Assembly: GCF_010882175.1 (NCBI RefSeq)
Contig: NZ_WKLH01000002.1
Coordinates: 310,001 to 374,000, forward strand
Source of the DNA: Mangrovibacterium lignilyticum
GTDB lineage: Bacteria; Bacteroidota; Bacteroidia; Bacteroidales; Prolixibacteraceae
DNA length: 64,000 nt
Direction of reading: 5' to 3'
Every line of letters begins with the position of its first letter. Positions within the stretch are counted from its first letter, which is position 1. The position numbers and the translations under genes are program-made. Positions 8,639-18,360 of this stretch are shown here, piece by piece. The notes under the pieces were generated by a model that worked only from the letters and a program-made list of their open reading frames with translations, had not been told where the DNA came from and made no database searches.

Positions 8639-9757
8639 TTATTCGTCAATTTTGTCCAATGGTTCATCCACCCGATAAACGTATTCACCTGTAGTGATCG
8701 ATGGAGCAACTTTGACAAAAGTGACCATTCCCGTTATCGGAGAATGGTATTCTTCGAGCATGTTCCCCCAATAATCGGTGGTATAACCGATTAAGGTGCC
8801 TTGTGTAACAAATTGCTCTTTATCGACAAAAGTGTACAAAATTCCGTCGTACGAACTTTTAATTGATTGCTCATTGATGAGATATACGGGGTGTTCATTA
8901 ACAAAGGGCTTACCTTCGAGCATGCCGATGGTTTTCATCACATTTTTGATGCCCCGTAGCGCGAACTCAACTTCATCCGTTTTAACCATCCCACGATCAC
9001 CCCATTCAAGGGTGATGGAAACAGCACCCCGGCGAGAGGCTTCCACTTCCGAATATTTAGAAGGCAATGAGTCGGGATAGGAGCTGTAGTCATCGGGAAT
9101 GAGATATTTATTTCCCATAGCAAGCGCCAGCATTTCCGACTTTTGGCACAAATCGGAATCCGAATTACTTGAGCAGTAATAAATATAGTCGACAACCTGT
9201 TCGGTAAACTCGCCGCCATGCATGTCGATGTAATAGTCGCTTTTACTTATAATCTCGGTTGATAGGGTATAGGCAATGCACTCCGAAACCGTACCATCTT
9301 TTTTCCCGGGAAATATCCTGTTTAGATTTTTGTGATCGATGGGGCTTAAATACACAGCCTTGGCACGGAAGGCCGGGATGTTGGCAATCTGAACTACCAG
9401 AAGTGTTCCCGACAGTTTTGACGGCTCAATCTCCTGAATGATTTTCTGCGCCGTAATGATGGGGACATATTCGGTACCGTGAACCCCGGCAACCAATGTC
9501 AACACAGGCCCTGATTTGGCGCCATTGATTATGGTGATCGGAATGAAGGTCGCTTCGTCATTTCCTTGTTCAACATTCAACCTACCTGTAACTTTTTCGC
9601 CTGGCTGAGCCAAAATTGAACCGACCGAAAAAAGCATTGGATTTTGAGCAAGAACGCGATTTCCGGCTATTGAGGCTACAATAGCAGCGACGATGAAGAG
9701 AAAAAGTTTCCCGGGTTTCAGGTACCAACTATTCGATAAATGGTCAGATTTTTTCAT
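8639..9757 (-). CDS. Secreted succinylglutamate desuccinylase/aspartoacylase-family protein
   Basis: About 372 residues from the ATG at 9757 (an upstream in-frame ATG at 9802 would place 15 extra residues before the signal peptide). The N-terminus MKKSDHLSNSWYLKPGK then a hydrophobic stretch ending near RVLAQN reads as a signal peptide or anchor. The zinc-binding motifs of the AstE/AspA branch of M14 metallopeptidase-like enzymes are present: GVHGTEY (His, Glu ligands), DMHGGE (His) and a glutamate in ITLEWGDRG. The C-terminal region (SSYDGILYTF ... GTLIGYTTDYWG) is a biotinyl-lipoyl-like fold common in this subgroup. It probably hydrolyses an amide outside the cytoplasm. The substrate is unknown, and no neighbour helps. 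Confidence 0.82.
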   Translation of the reverse strand: MKKSDHLSNSWYLKPGKLFLFIVAAIVASIAGNRVLAQNPMLFSVGSILAQPGEKVTGRLNVEQGNDEATFIPITIINGAKSGPVLTLVAGVHGTEYVPIITAQKIIQEIEPSKLSGTLLVVQIANIPAFRAKAVYLSPIDHKNLNRIFPGKKDGTVSECIAYTLSTEIISKSDYYIDMHGGEFTEQVVDYIYYCSSNSDSDLCQKSEMLALAMGNKYLIPDDYSSYPDSLPSKYSEVEASRRGAVSITLEWGDRGMVKTDEVEFALRGIKNVMKTIGMLEGKPFVNEHPVYLINEQSIKSSYDGILYTFVDKEQFVTQGTLIGYTTDYWGNMLEEYHSPITGMVTFVKVAPSITTGEYVYRVDEPLDKIDE

Positions 9758-9975
9758 GGTCGTAGATTTTGGTTTATTCGATATTACGAGGAATCGAGTC
9801 AAAAGTGAACCTGTGCTTGACTCAAAAACCCGTTAGCGTGCTGTTGGCCTCTTTGGATACAGATAAGATGGAAATCAACGCACTGAAAGGGCATCAGCCA
9901 CTAATAAATCAACCAATAGGTGACTGATGTAACTTATTTATTGGATATTATAACAGTTCTTGTTTTCAGTTTACT
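9758..9975. other. Upstream spacer, no gene
   Basis: Region between the divergent desuccinylase-like gene and the small stress genes. It is AT-rich and no coding frame or repeat is recognised. Confidence 0.4.
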
Positions 9976-9983
9976 ATCTTTGC
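9976..9983 (+). promoter_or_regulatory. -7 element TATCTTTG upstream of the small stress genes
   Basis: A perfect TAnnTTTG element. No TTTG lies at the ideal 19-nt spacing, so the upstream half is weak. A start near 9990 would give a leader of about 180 nt before 10172. Long leaders are usual for cold-shock transcripts. Confidence 0.4.
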
Positions 9984-10171
9984 ACCGCTTCTCTCGTCAG
10001 ATCTCACATTTCTGATCAGGAAAGTGAAAACTCATTTTCTGAATCGGATTACCTAAAAGTTTCGACTTTCAATTGCAAAGCTTTTCTTTTGCGATTTACC
10101 TTATTCCGCGACATAGATGATTAAGTTTTCTTTAGAGCTGCATTGTTATTCTTTTAATTAAAATATATAAG

Positions 10172-10357
10172 ATGGGAATAGATTTAGATCAAAAAAAATG
10201 GAGTGACATTCAAATTAAGCTACTGAGAAAATATCCACAGTTGACTAATGCTGACGTAATTTGGAGACATGAAACAAGAGATTATTTGATCCGCACAATC
10301 GCTACAGGGTTGGGAAAAACGAAGAATGAATTGGAAGAAATCATTGAGCAACTCTAG
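10172..10357 (+). CDS. CsbD-like small stress protein
   Basis: A protein of 61 residues starting MGIDLDQKKWSDIQ. The layout is that of CsbD general-stress proteins: an N-terminal W..I..KL..KYPQLT helix, a central D.......RDYLI segment and a last helix GLGKTKNELEEIIEQL. The match is to the overall pattern rather than to a strict motif. Family members are induced by stress and their biochemical role is unknown. It lies 86 nt upstream of a cold-shock gene in the same direction and may be co-transcribed with it. Confidence 0.6.
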   Translation: MGIDLDQKKWSDIQIKLLRKYPQLTNADVIWRHETRDYLIRTIATGLGKTKNELEEIIEQL

Positions 10358-10443
10358 CTCTCTCCGGATGTTGAGTTGGCGCAAAATCAATTGATGATCG
10401 TCGATTTGTCAATCCACTATTAGCACACACAATTACATATTAT

Positions 10444-10635
10444 ATGAACAATGGAACAGTAAAGTTCTTCAATGATCTGAAAGGATTCGGATTCATTAAA
10501 GACGCAAATTCAACAAAAGAGTATTTCGTGCATTCAACCGGACTGAAAGACAGTATCCGTGAAAACGACGAAGTAACGTTTGACCTGAAAGAAGGTCAAA
10601 AAGGATTAAGTGCCATCAATGTTAAACTAGCATAG
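10444..10635 (+). CDS. Cold-shock domain protein (CspA family)
   Basis: A 63-residue single cold-shock domain that binds single-stranded RNA and DNA and acts as an RNA chaperone. RNP1 is KGFGFI (residues 13-18) and RNP2 YFVHS (27-31, with V-H in place of the common V-F-V-H pattern). The start MNNGTVKFFNDLKG is typical. A strong terminator begins 28 nt after the stop. The 5' region contains a T-rich segment and the upstream CsbD-like gene, which fits a joint stress transcript. Confidence 0.93.
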   Translation: MNNGTVKFFNDLKGFGFIKDANSTKEYFVHSTGLKDSIRENDEVTFDLKEGQKGLSAINVKLA

Positions 10636-10662
10636 TTTAAACACATATCGCTTTTAATTAAG

Positions 10663-10690
10663 AGTCCCGTGTAATAGCGGGACTTTTTTT
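10663..10690 (+). terminator. Intrinsic terminator of the cold-shock gene
   Basis: Stem AGTCCCG / CGGGACT with an eight-base loop, followed by seven T residues (10684-10690). Confidence 0.9.
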
Positions 10691-10772
10691 GTTTCCGTAC
10701 TTTCAATTCAGGTCGTTCCAGGCAAAATCCGTGGGATTCTCTGAAACTAAAACTCGGTTCTTTTTAATTGAC

Positions 10773-10780
10773 TATTTTTG
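10773..10780 (+). promoter_or_regulatory. -7 element TATTTTTG of lplA
   Basis: A perfect TAnnTTTG element 17 nt before the ATG at 10797. It predicts a start near 10787 and a leader of about 10 nt. It argues against the longer in-frame start at 10689, which would overlap the preceding terminator. Confidence 0.5.
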
Positions 10781-10796
10781 TGCAAAATTTGGTTTT

Positions 10797-11783
10797 ATGC
10801 TGATTATTGATTCTCCATCGAACAACGCTTATTTCAATATTGCTTTCGAAGAATATTTATTGCATCAATATCCCGGTGAAGAGATTTTCCTGCTGTACGT
10901 GAATGCCCCCAGCATCATTGTCGGGCGATTTCAGAATACGCTTGCGGAAATCAATCTCGACTATGTAACTAAAAACGGGATTAAGGTCGTTCGGCGGCTG
11001 TCGGGTGGAGGAGCGGTGTACCACGATTTGGGAAATCTGAACTTTTCGTTTCATAGTAAAGACGGAACGGATGACTTCGCTGATTTCTCCAGGTTCACCC
11101 AGCCGGTTGTTGACCTGTTGAACAAGCTGGACGTACCGGCGAAATTGGAAGGACGCAATGATTTGTTGGTCGACGGCAAAAAGTTCAGCGGCAATGCCAA
11201 GCTGGCCCGCAATGGGAAGATGATTCAACACGGAACCATTTTGCTCGACTCCGAGATGCAGGTGTTAAGTGAGGCATTGAAAATTAATCCGCTAAAGTTC
11301 AGAGATAAAGCTGTTAAGTCGGCTCGTGCGCGGGTCACCAATTTGATTGATTATTTCCCGGGAGGAATCACCATTGAGAAATTTAAGCAGCTGTTGATCG
11401 ACCAAATATTGAACGAGAATGATGACAATGCCGCGATTCATCAACTCAATCCGGATGAGGTGGCAAAAATTGAACAACTGGCTGCGGAAAAATACAGCAC
11501 CTGGGATTGGAACTTCGGCGTATCGCCGGCCTACAATTTCAATAAAGCCATTAAAGTGGCAGCAGGTTTTGTCGAGCTGCACCTGGATGTCAAAAAAGGA
11601 GTCATTCAAAAAGCGAAGATTTTCGGCGATTTTTTTGCTTCCAAACCCATTGAAGAACTGGAAGAAAAGTTTGTCGGTGAAAACCATGAGACTGAAAACA
11701 TCAGGCAAATTTTGTCGTCGGTTAAGCTCACCGAATATTTTGGTCATGTTAGCCCCGATGAACTGCTTGATTTGTTTAAATAG
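10797..11783 (+). CDS. lplA: Lipoate-protein ligase A
   Basis: About 328 residues. It activates lipoate with ATP and transfers it to the lipoyl lysine of E2 and GcvH domains in the cytoplasm. Family motifs are VGRFQNTLAEIN, the glycine loop RRLSGGGAVYHDLGN, and GRNDLLVDGKKFSGNA with the adenylate-binding lysine, followed by an accessory C-terminal domain. The start MLIIDSPSNNAYFNIAFEEYLL is the conserved family N-terminus. Its substrate protein, the E2 at 47473-48771, is encoded in the same window. The gene is monocistronic and convergent with katG. Confidence 0.93.
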   Translation: MLIIDSPSNNAYFNIAFEEYLLHQYPGEEIFLLYVNAPSIIVGRFQNTLAEINLDYVTKNGIKVVRRLSGGGAVYHDLGNLNFSFHSKDGTDDFADFSRFTQPVVDLLNKLDVPAKLEGRNDLLVDGKKFSGNAKLARNGKMIQHGTILLDSEMQVLSEALKINPLKFRDKAVKSARARVTNLIDYFPGGITIEKFKQLLIDQILNENDDNAAIHQLNPDEVAKIEQLAAEKYSTWDWNFGVSPAYNFNKAIKVAAGFVELHLDVKKGVIQKAKIFGDFFASKPIEELEEKFVGENHETENIRQILSSVKLTEYFGHVSPDELLDLFK

Positions 11784-11820
11784 CAACTCCTTCATATATC
11801 GTCGGGAGCACTGCATAAAA

Positions 11821-11846
11821 AAGGTGGCTCCAATCGGAACCACCTT
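11821..11846. terminator. Bidirectional terminator between lplA and katG
   Basis: Stem AAGGTGGcTCC / GGAaCCACCTT with one mismatch and the loop AATC. Six A residues precede it, giving a U-tract for the minus-strand katG transcript. Confidence 0.75.
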
Positions 11847-11885
11847 CTGCCTATATAACATCGGTCTTTTATTTGATTAGATGGA

Positions 11886-14123
<2,238 letters not shown>

Positions 14124-14189
14124 CTAGCAGTTTTTAGATTAACTATTTTGTTTCTATGGATAAAATTACGATAATGCCTATTTATTGAA

Positions 14190-14205
14190 CTTATGATACC
14201 ATAAG
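14190..14205. promoter_or_regulatory. Palindromic operator candidate upstream of katG
   Basis: CTTATG-ATAC-CATAAG is a perfect 6-bp inverted repeat centred about 78 nt before the katG ATG, with further CTAT and CTTATAG half-sites on either side. Position and spacing suit an OxyR- or PerR/Fur-type regulator, but the sequence does not decide which. Confidence 0.4.
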
Positions 14206-14426
14206 ATTAACTTATAGCCACATCCCATATGTTCAGGCTTATCAAGTTACAAAATAATAGGCAGCCAAAAAAGACAAAACGGTATCATTTAGCGAGATAA
14301 AAGCTTATCACAAAAGAAAACAGAGCTGAAGATTTTAGGGAAGCCGCTTAAACGGAGACAATGACGTGGGAAAAAAGATCGAAAGAATATTTCTAAAATG
14401 ATTTTAGGACTCGTTCGGTTTAGAGC

Positions 14427-14510
14427 AAAAAAAAGAGTAGATCTCTATCTACCCTTTTCAAACCTAACTAAACCAATAAAACTAATCAAACCTAAACTTA
14501 TGAAATAAAA
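14427..14510 (-). ncRNA. Candidate 84-nt terminated RNA (sRNA or katG attenuator)
   Basis: On the minus strand a perfect -7 element TATCTTTG (14525-14518) predicts a start near 14510. About 50 nt later a 12-bp stem with one mismatch (14431-14442 with 14447-14458, loop of four) is followed by eight U residues. Read-through would continue into katG. No ORF is visible. On the plus strand the same tract looks like a Bacteroidota SusC-type leader ending in ATG AAA TAA at 14500-14508, so a vestigial leader is the competing explanation. Confidence 0.3.
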
Positions 14511-14517
14511 TCTATCA

Positions 14518-14525
14518 CAAAGATA
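14518..14525 (-). promoter_or_regulatory. -7 element TATCTTTG (minus strand) upstream of katG
   Basis: A perfect TAnnTTTG match on the minus strand. No CAAA complement lies at the ideal distance upstream. It would drive the short RNA described at 14427-14510 and possibly a long katG leader. Confidence 0.35.
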
Positions 14526-14581
14526 GCGTCCGAAATACAATTAGGTATTAAGTCAACATTAAAGATGTGTTAAGCAACATT

Positions 14582-14602
14582 AAGAAAGCTATTGCTTTTT
14601 TT
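14582..14602. terminator. Weak hairpin downstream of the nine-gene operon
   Basis: AAAGC-TATT-GCTTT, extendable to 8 bp with one G-T pair, and a T7 run on the plus side only. It is the only hairpin seen between the end of the operon (14745) and the katG upstream region. On the minus strand its U-tract is poor. Confidence 0.25.
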
Positions 14603-14744
14603 GACTGCAGTAGTTCGAATTGTTCGTAAAAGACGGGCTAACTTCCCAATACCCTCGATAGGCAAAGTGTTGTTGATTCAAATACGAATAGGGTAGAGCG
14701 CTACACCAAATATCGATGTTTGTCTGATAAAACAGGGGGTAATG

Positions 14745-15725
14745 TCACGCCATTTCCCTTTCATTTGTGACCAATGTCAAGTAGTCCTTTGCGATTTCAA
14801 TCTTACAGGGTAAGTATCCGGAAGGGTCTCCATCCAGTTCTATTTCAGGATTTTCACAGTTCCCCTGGATCTCAATTTGTTCAATATATTCTAAATAGAA
14901 CCTTTCCGAATTTTTGAATCTCTTTCCGCTGTAGGCATTTTTCAATATTCCGGGCAACCTTAGTAGTGTAAAATCCCTCGCAACAATGCAGTACAATTGT
15001 TTTGAGTCTGGATTCAGCTGATTAAATACTTTGATACCAGAGGCAATGTACCGGGTTTTTCCAATTGACAAATTGTAAAGTTTCGATATTGAACAGGGCA
15101 CACCGTTTAATACGACAGACTGATCAGATGGGTGAAATTTAAGAATGGATGAGATCAATGAAATGAAAGTGCCTAAGAAATCACCCAGATATTTCCGGAT
15201 CCCGCTATTTGCTATTCTTGCAACCCTGGATCCGATACCAATGTTGGCACAGCACCCAAAATATTCGGTCTTTGTGATTTTGCAATTAGTTATTGCTAAA
15301 TCAGTTAAGCTATTATTGTTTTGCTCAGAGAATACGATTTTCCCAACAGCAATTTGTTGCCGGTGATTATTCAATAAGGTATGAATGGCGTCATCAATAT
15401 TTAACGGGATTTGATAACTTTTGCAAAAATCGGGGCTAGTACCGGTGTATATGATGCCCATAGCCGATGTCGAAATTCGCCGGCCTTCATCATCATAAAA
15501 ACCATTCATCACTGCTCTTATCGTGCCATCTCCTCCAACAGCGACAATGACATCATATCCTTTTTTGTTCGCTAATGACGAATATTCAACTGCCTCACTG
15601 ATGTCATCAATTATTTTAAATTCATAAGCAATGCGCGATGCATCAAGCCGGGAAAAAATGGAATCAGTCAACTTACGACTTCTGCCTCCCTTGGCTTTTG
15701 GATTTATGATCAGAAAATAAGTCAT
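14745..15725 (-). CDS. Diacylglycerol/sphingosine kinase-like lipid kinase (last gene of the nine-gene operon)
   Basis: A protein of 326 residues with the DAGK catalytic fold: MTYFLIINPKAKGGRSRK at the N-terminus, then the glycine signature VAVGGDGTIRAVMNG at about 60-75, and the C-terminal beta-sandwich ending with the acidic ELDGDPSG motif. This superfamily includes DgkB, YegS and the LCB5-type sphingosine and ceramide kinases, and phosphorylates a lipid hydroxyl with ATP. The start codon overlaps the stop of the oxoamine synthase gene as ATGA, so the two are translationally coupled. That makes a product of the oxoamine synthase pathway a natural substrate. The exact lipid is not known. Confidence 0.85.
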   Translation of the reverse strand: MTYFLIINPKAKGGRSRKLTDSIFSRLDASRIAYEFKIIDDISEAVEYSSLANKKGYDVIVAVGGDGTIRAVMNGFYDDEGRRISTSAMGIIYTGTSPDFCKSYQIPLNIDDAIHTLLNNHRQQIAVGKIVFSEQNNNSLTDLAITNCKITKTEYFGCCANIGIGSRVARIANSGIRKYLGDFLGTFISLISSILKFHPSDQSVVLNGVPCSISKLYNLSIGKTRYIASGIKVFNQLNPDSKQLYCIVARDFTLLRLPGILKNAYSGKRFKNSERFYLEYIEQIEIQGNCENPEIELDGDPSGYLPCKIEIAKDYLTLVTNEREMA

Positions 15726-16903
15726 GCTAAGTCTCTTTTAATTTCCTTGAAACATGAAATTACCCGATCAAGATTTTTTGTCGATAAGTTAGCTCCGGCG
15801 ATCATCCGGATGACACCTTTATTTTTTGGAACTGAGGGATAAATAAAAGGGGTAGAGATAATTTTGTTAATGAATAGTTGTTTGGCAAACAAAATCGTAT
15901 CAACGGAATCTCCGGTTCTAATTGAAATAATCGGAGCCTCAGCAGGCGACAGTTGGTAGCCACTTTCACTCAGAGCATCCCTAAGCGTGTTTCGAGCAAA
16001 CCACATTTTTTGACTTAAGTTATCAAACTCATCTTCAATAATATTCAGGACCTCCAATATCCCAGCTAAAACATGTGGTGGAAGTGCTGTGGAGTAAACC
16101 AAATGAGATGAGAAATATTTTAGGTAATCGATCAGACTTTTCTTTCCACTGACTACTCCTCCCAGATTGGCCAGTGCTTTGCCAAGTGACGCCAAATAAA
16201 TTCCGTCATAGTCTGTTATGCCCAGGTGTTCCAGAATTCCTTTGCCAGTTGCCCCCAAAACACCAATCCCATGGGAATCGTCGATGACTGGTAAGGCACT
16301 GTATTGCCGGCAGATATCGACAATTGAATTAAATGGAGCGATGCTCCCTTCCGTTGAAAAAACGGATTCAGTTACGACAAATATTTGGCTATACTTTTCA
16401 CAGTTTTTGAGGTTGTTTTGAAGGCTGTCGAGGTTGTTGTGTAAGAACGGGCGTATTTTGCACCCGGTTGCTCTGGCTCCTTCAATTAATGATGAATGTG
16501 CAAACTGATCGATTACAATAACATCATCTTGTTTGGCAATTGCAGAAAATACACCATTATTTGCCTGGTAGCATGAAGGATATATAAGCGAGTCTTCAAG
16601 CCCAATGAATGACGACAACTTCTGGCAGGTTTCCTTATACAAATCGGAAAAACCAACGGAAATGGGCGTCGCGCACATTGATGCGCCATATTTATTGACG
16701 GCTTCTACAACTGCTCTTTTTACCCGTTGATCGTTGGCAATGCCCAGGTAGTTATTGGATGCCAGATCGACAACCTCTTCATCTTCAATAATAATCATAT
16801 CATTGAGGCCCGATTGAACCGTCAAATAATAAGGATTAAAAGCAGCCTTTCTGATCAACTGATCATCCAAATGAAACTTTCCATAGAATGCTTCACAGCT
16901 CAT
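15722..16903 (-). CDS. Alpha-oxoamine synthase (BioF/KBL/serine palmitoyltransferase family)
   Basis: A PLP enzyme of 393 residues of the family that condenses an acyl thioester with an amino acid, losing CO2 and giving an alpha-amino ketone. Visible hallmarks are SNNYLGIA (about 49-56), the PLP-stacking His in DQFAHSSLIEGAR (His136), the PLP-binding DDSHGIGVLG (208-217) and the Schiff-base lysine in LASLGKALANLGG (Lys242). Overall it lies between glycine C-acetyltransferase and SPT-like enzymes; a biotin role is unlikely because no bio genes are nearby. It overlaps the ACP gene upstream and the lipid kinase downstream by ATGA. An acyl-ACP is therefore the likely acyl donor. The amino acid substrate is undetermined. 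Confidence 0.85.
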   Translation of the reverse strand: MSCEAFYGKFHLDDQLIRKAAFNPYYLTVQSGLNDMIIIEDEEVVDLASNNYLGIANDQRVKRAVVEAVNKYGASMCATPISVGFSDLYKETCQKLSSFIGLEDSLIYPSCYQANNGVFSAIAKQDDVIVIDQFAHSSLIEGARATGCKIRPFLHNNLDSLQNNLKNCEKYSQIFVVTESVFSTEGSIAPFNSIVDICRQYSALPVIDDSHGIGVLGATGKGILEHLGITDYDGIYLASLGKALANLGGVVSGKKSLIDYLKYFSSHLVYSTALPPHVLAGILEVLNIIEDEFDNLSQKMWFARNTLRDALSESGYQLSPAEAPIISIRTGDSVDTILFAKQLFINKIISTPFIYPSVPKNKGVIRMIAGANLSTKNLDRVISCFKEIKRDLA

Positions 16904-17148
16904 GTCGTTTTTTTTAGTTTGAGGTATTTCGTCTCCAATATCTCCGCGATATCATTCACGGTCTTGATCTGTTCAAGATCTTTTCCGTCAAACTCGATCG
17001 AGAATTCATCTTCAATTGCATTGATAATCATCAGTGTGTCAAAAGAATCTATTCCCAAACCTTCAGCCAGATCGGTATCCGGTAAAACATCCAGGCAATT
17101 CTCCTTATTTGCCTGAATTATTGCTATTACTTTCAGTAGTGTTTCCAT
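16900..17148 (-). CDS. Stand-alone acyl carrier protein
   Basis: An acidic four-helix carrier protein of 82 residues. The phosphopantetheine attachment serine is in GLGIDSFDTLMI (Ser35), and the following helices match ACP (AIEDEFSIEFDGKDLEQIKTV). It starts inside the upstream Old Yellow Enzyme gene (44-nt overlap) and ends in an ATGA overlap with the oxoamine synthase. It is not next to fatty-acid synthesis genes, so a role dedicated to this operon is likely: carrying the acyl or another acid intermediate. No phosphopantetheinyl transferase is in the operon; the host enzyme must serve. Confidence 0.93.
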   Translation of the reverse strand: METLLKVIAIIQANKENCLDVLPDTDLAEGLGIDSFDTLMIINAIEDEFSIEFDGKDLEQIKTVNDIAEILETKYLKLKKTT

Positions 17149-18349
17149 TGCTTTTCGTTTTATAACATTGGGTTACACTTTGGGTGTCACACATAATTGC
17201 ACAATAATTGCAGTTTAGGCATTTTGATTTGTAGTTTGAATCCGTTTCTATTTTCACTACAAAATCAGGTTCACATATAAATGGTCTGCATAAACCAATA
17301 AAATTGATCCCATCAATTTTAACAGCATGTTCCATTTCTTTTCCAGTCCGAAACCCACCAACTGAGATAATTGGTTTAGTTGTATATTTCGTTGCAAGGC
17401 TCGCATATGCAAGATTGTACATTGATGAAAACGGTTTGAGTCTTCGTTTAAAAAGAGGGAAATAGATCAGTTTGATAAAATGCTTTTCAAGTCTGTTTTC
17501 CGATCTGAAAACTTTGTTTTTGGCTAAAATTAAATCAATCGGCATATCTCCTCTGAATATATTCAGGGCATAATCCATGGTTCCATAGCTGATCTCTATA
17601 GCATCGATAGCCTTCTCGTCCAGGAATCGAATCAGGTTGATCAATTGCTTTATACCGAATGTGGGATAGTGATCATCTCCACCACTTATTTTGATCAGAA
17701 TCGGATAGTCCTCTCCACATTTTTCGCGAATATTCGCGATAATCAAATCAAGAAATTTTGTTCCAATTCCTTTTTTCTTATCAATGCCGAACTGATCAGT
17801 CCGGTTGTTAATTTTTGGAAAGATAAATTGATGGATTAGGTAGCCATGAGCAGCGTGCAATTGAATCCCATCAAATCCCGACATTTGCGCGTAAAGGGCA
17901 CTATCCCCAAATTTTTCGATGATCTCATTGATCTCTTTCGGCTTCAGGGTTCTGGGCTTACTTTTAAAATAGGGAGATCGTTTAGTGGAAACACCAACAA
18001 CTTCTTTCCCTGTCTCTTGCTCCCGAGTTTGCCGTCCGGTATGAGCAAGTTGCATGAATATTTTTCCGCCATTGGCATGAACTCCTGTTGTTACTCTTTT
18101 ATAATATGGAATGAATTCAGGGCTGTAGATTCCGGCTTGTCCGGGTTGCATTGCTTTGCCCTCGTCTGAAATATATGAAAATCCGGTAATTATGCCACCG
18201 ATCTTGTTTTTCGATAACTGTTCATAAAAAGACCTATACGTTTCAGTAGGAAAACCTTTCTCATCACACATTCCTTCAAATGTTGCAGAACGAATTATCC
18301 GATTGCTTAATTCGCATTTTCCAATATATGCCCTTTCAAATAATTCCAT
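17105..18349 (-). CDS. Old Yellow Enzyme-family flavin oxidoreductase with C-terminal Cys cluster
   Basis: A protein of 414 residues. The FMN-dependent TIM barrel shows NRIIRSATFEGM, FMQLAHTGRQT, the substrate-binding pair in GFDGIQLHAAHGYLIHQF (HxxH), and IISVGGFRTGKE, followed by CLNCNYCAIMC near residues 377-387, a likely Fe-S ligand set as in 2,4-dienoyl-CoA reductase and bile-acid (Bai) reductases. The NAD(P)-binding second half of those enzymes is missing. It probably reduces or isomerises an alkene or enone in the operon pathway. The low-complexity tail after the Cys cluster overlaps the ACP start, so the last 14 or so residues may have little function. Confidence 0.85.
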   Translation of the reverse strand: MELFERAYIGKCELSNRIIRSATFEGMCDEKGFPTETYRSFYEQLSKNKIGGIITGFSYISDEGKAMQPGQAGIYSPEFIPYYKRVTTGVHANGGKIFMQLAHTGRQTREQETGKEVVGVSTKRSPYFKSKPRTLKPKEINEIIEKFGDSALYAQMSGFDGIQLHAAHGYLIHQFIFPKINNRTDQFGIDKKKGIGTKFLDLIIANIREKCGEDYPILIKISGGDDHYPTFGIKQLINLIRFLDEKAIDAIEISYGTMDYALNIFRGDMPIDLILAKNKVFRSENRLEKHFIKLIYFPLFKRRLKPFSSMYNLAYASLATKYTTKPIISVGGFRTGKEMEHAVKIDGINFIGLCRPFICEPDFVVKIETDSNYKSKCLNCNYCAIMCDTQSVTQCYKTKSNGNTTESNSNNSGK

Positions 18350-18360
18350 TATGATTGTGT

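Noticed and set aside
14500-14508. SusC-family gene start on the plus strand
   Set aside because: The frame stops after two codons (ATG AAA TAA); at most a fossil leader remains.
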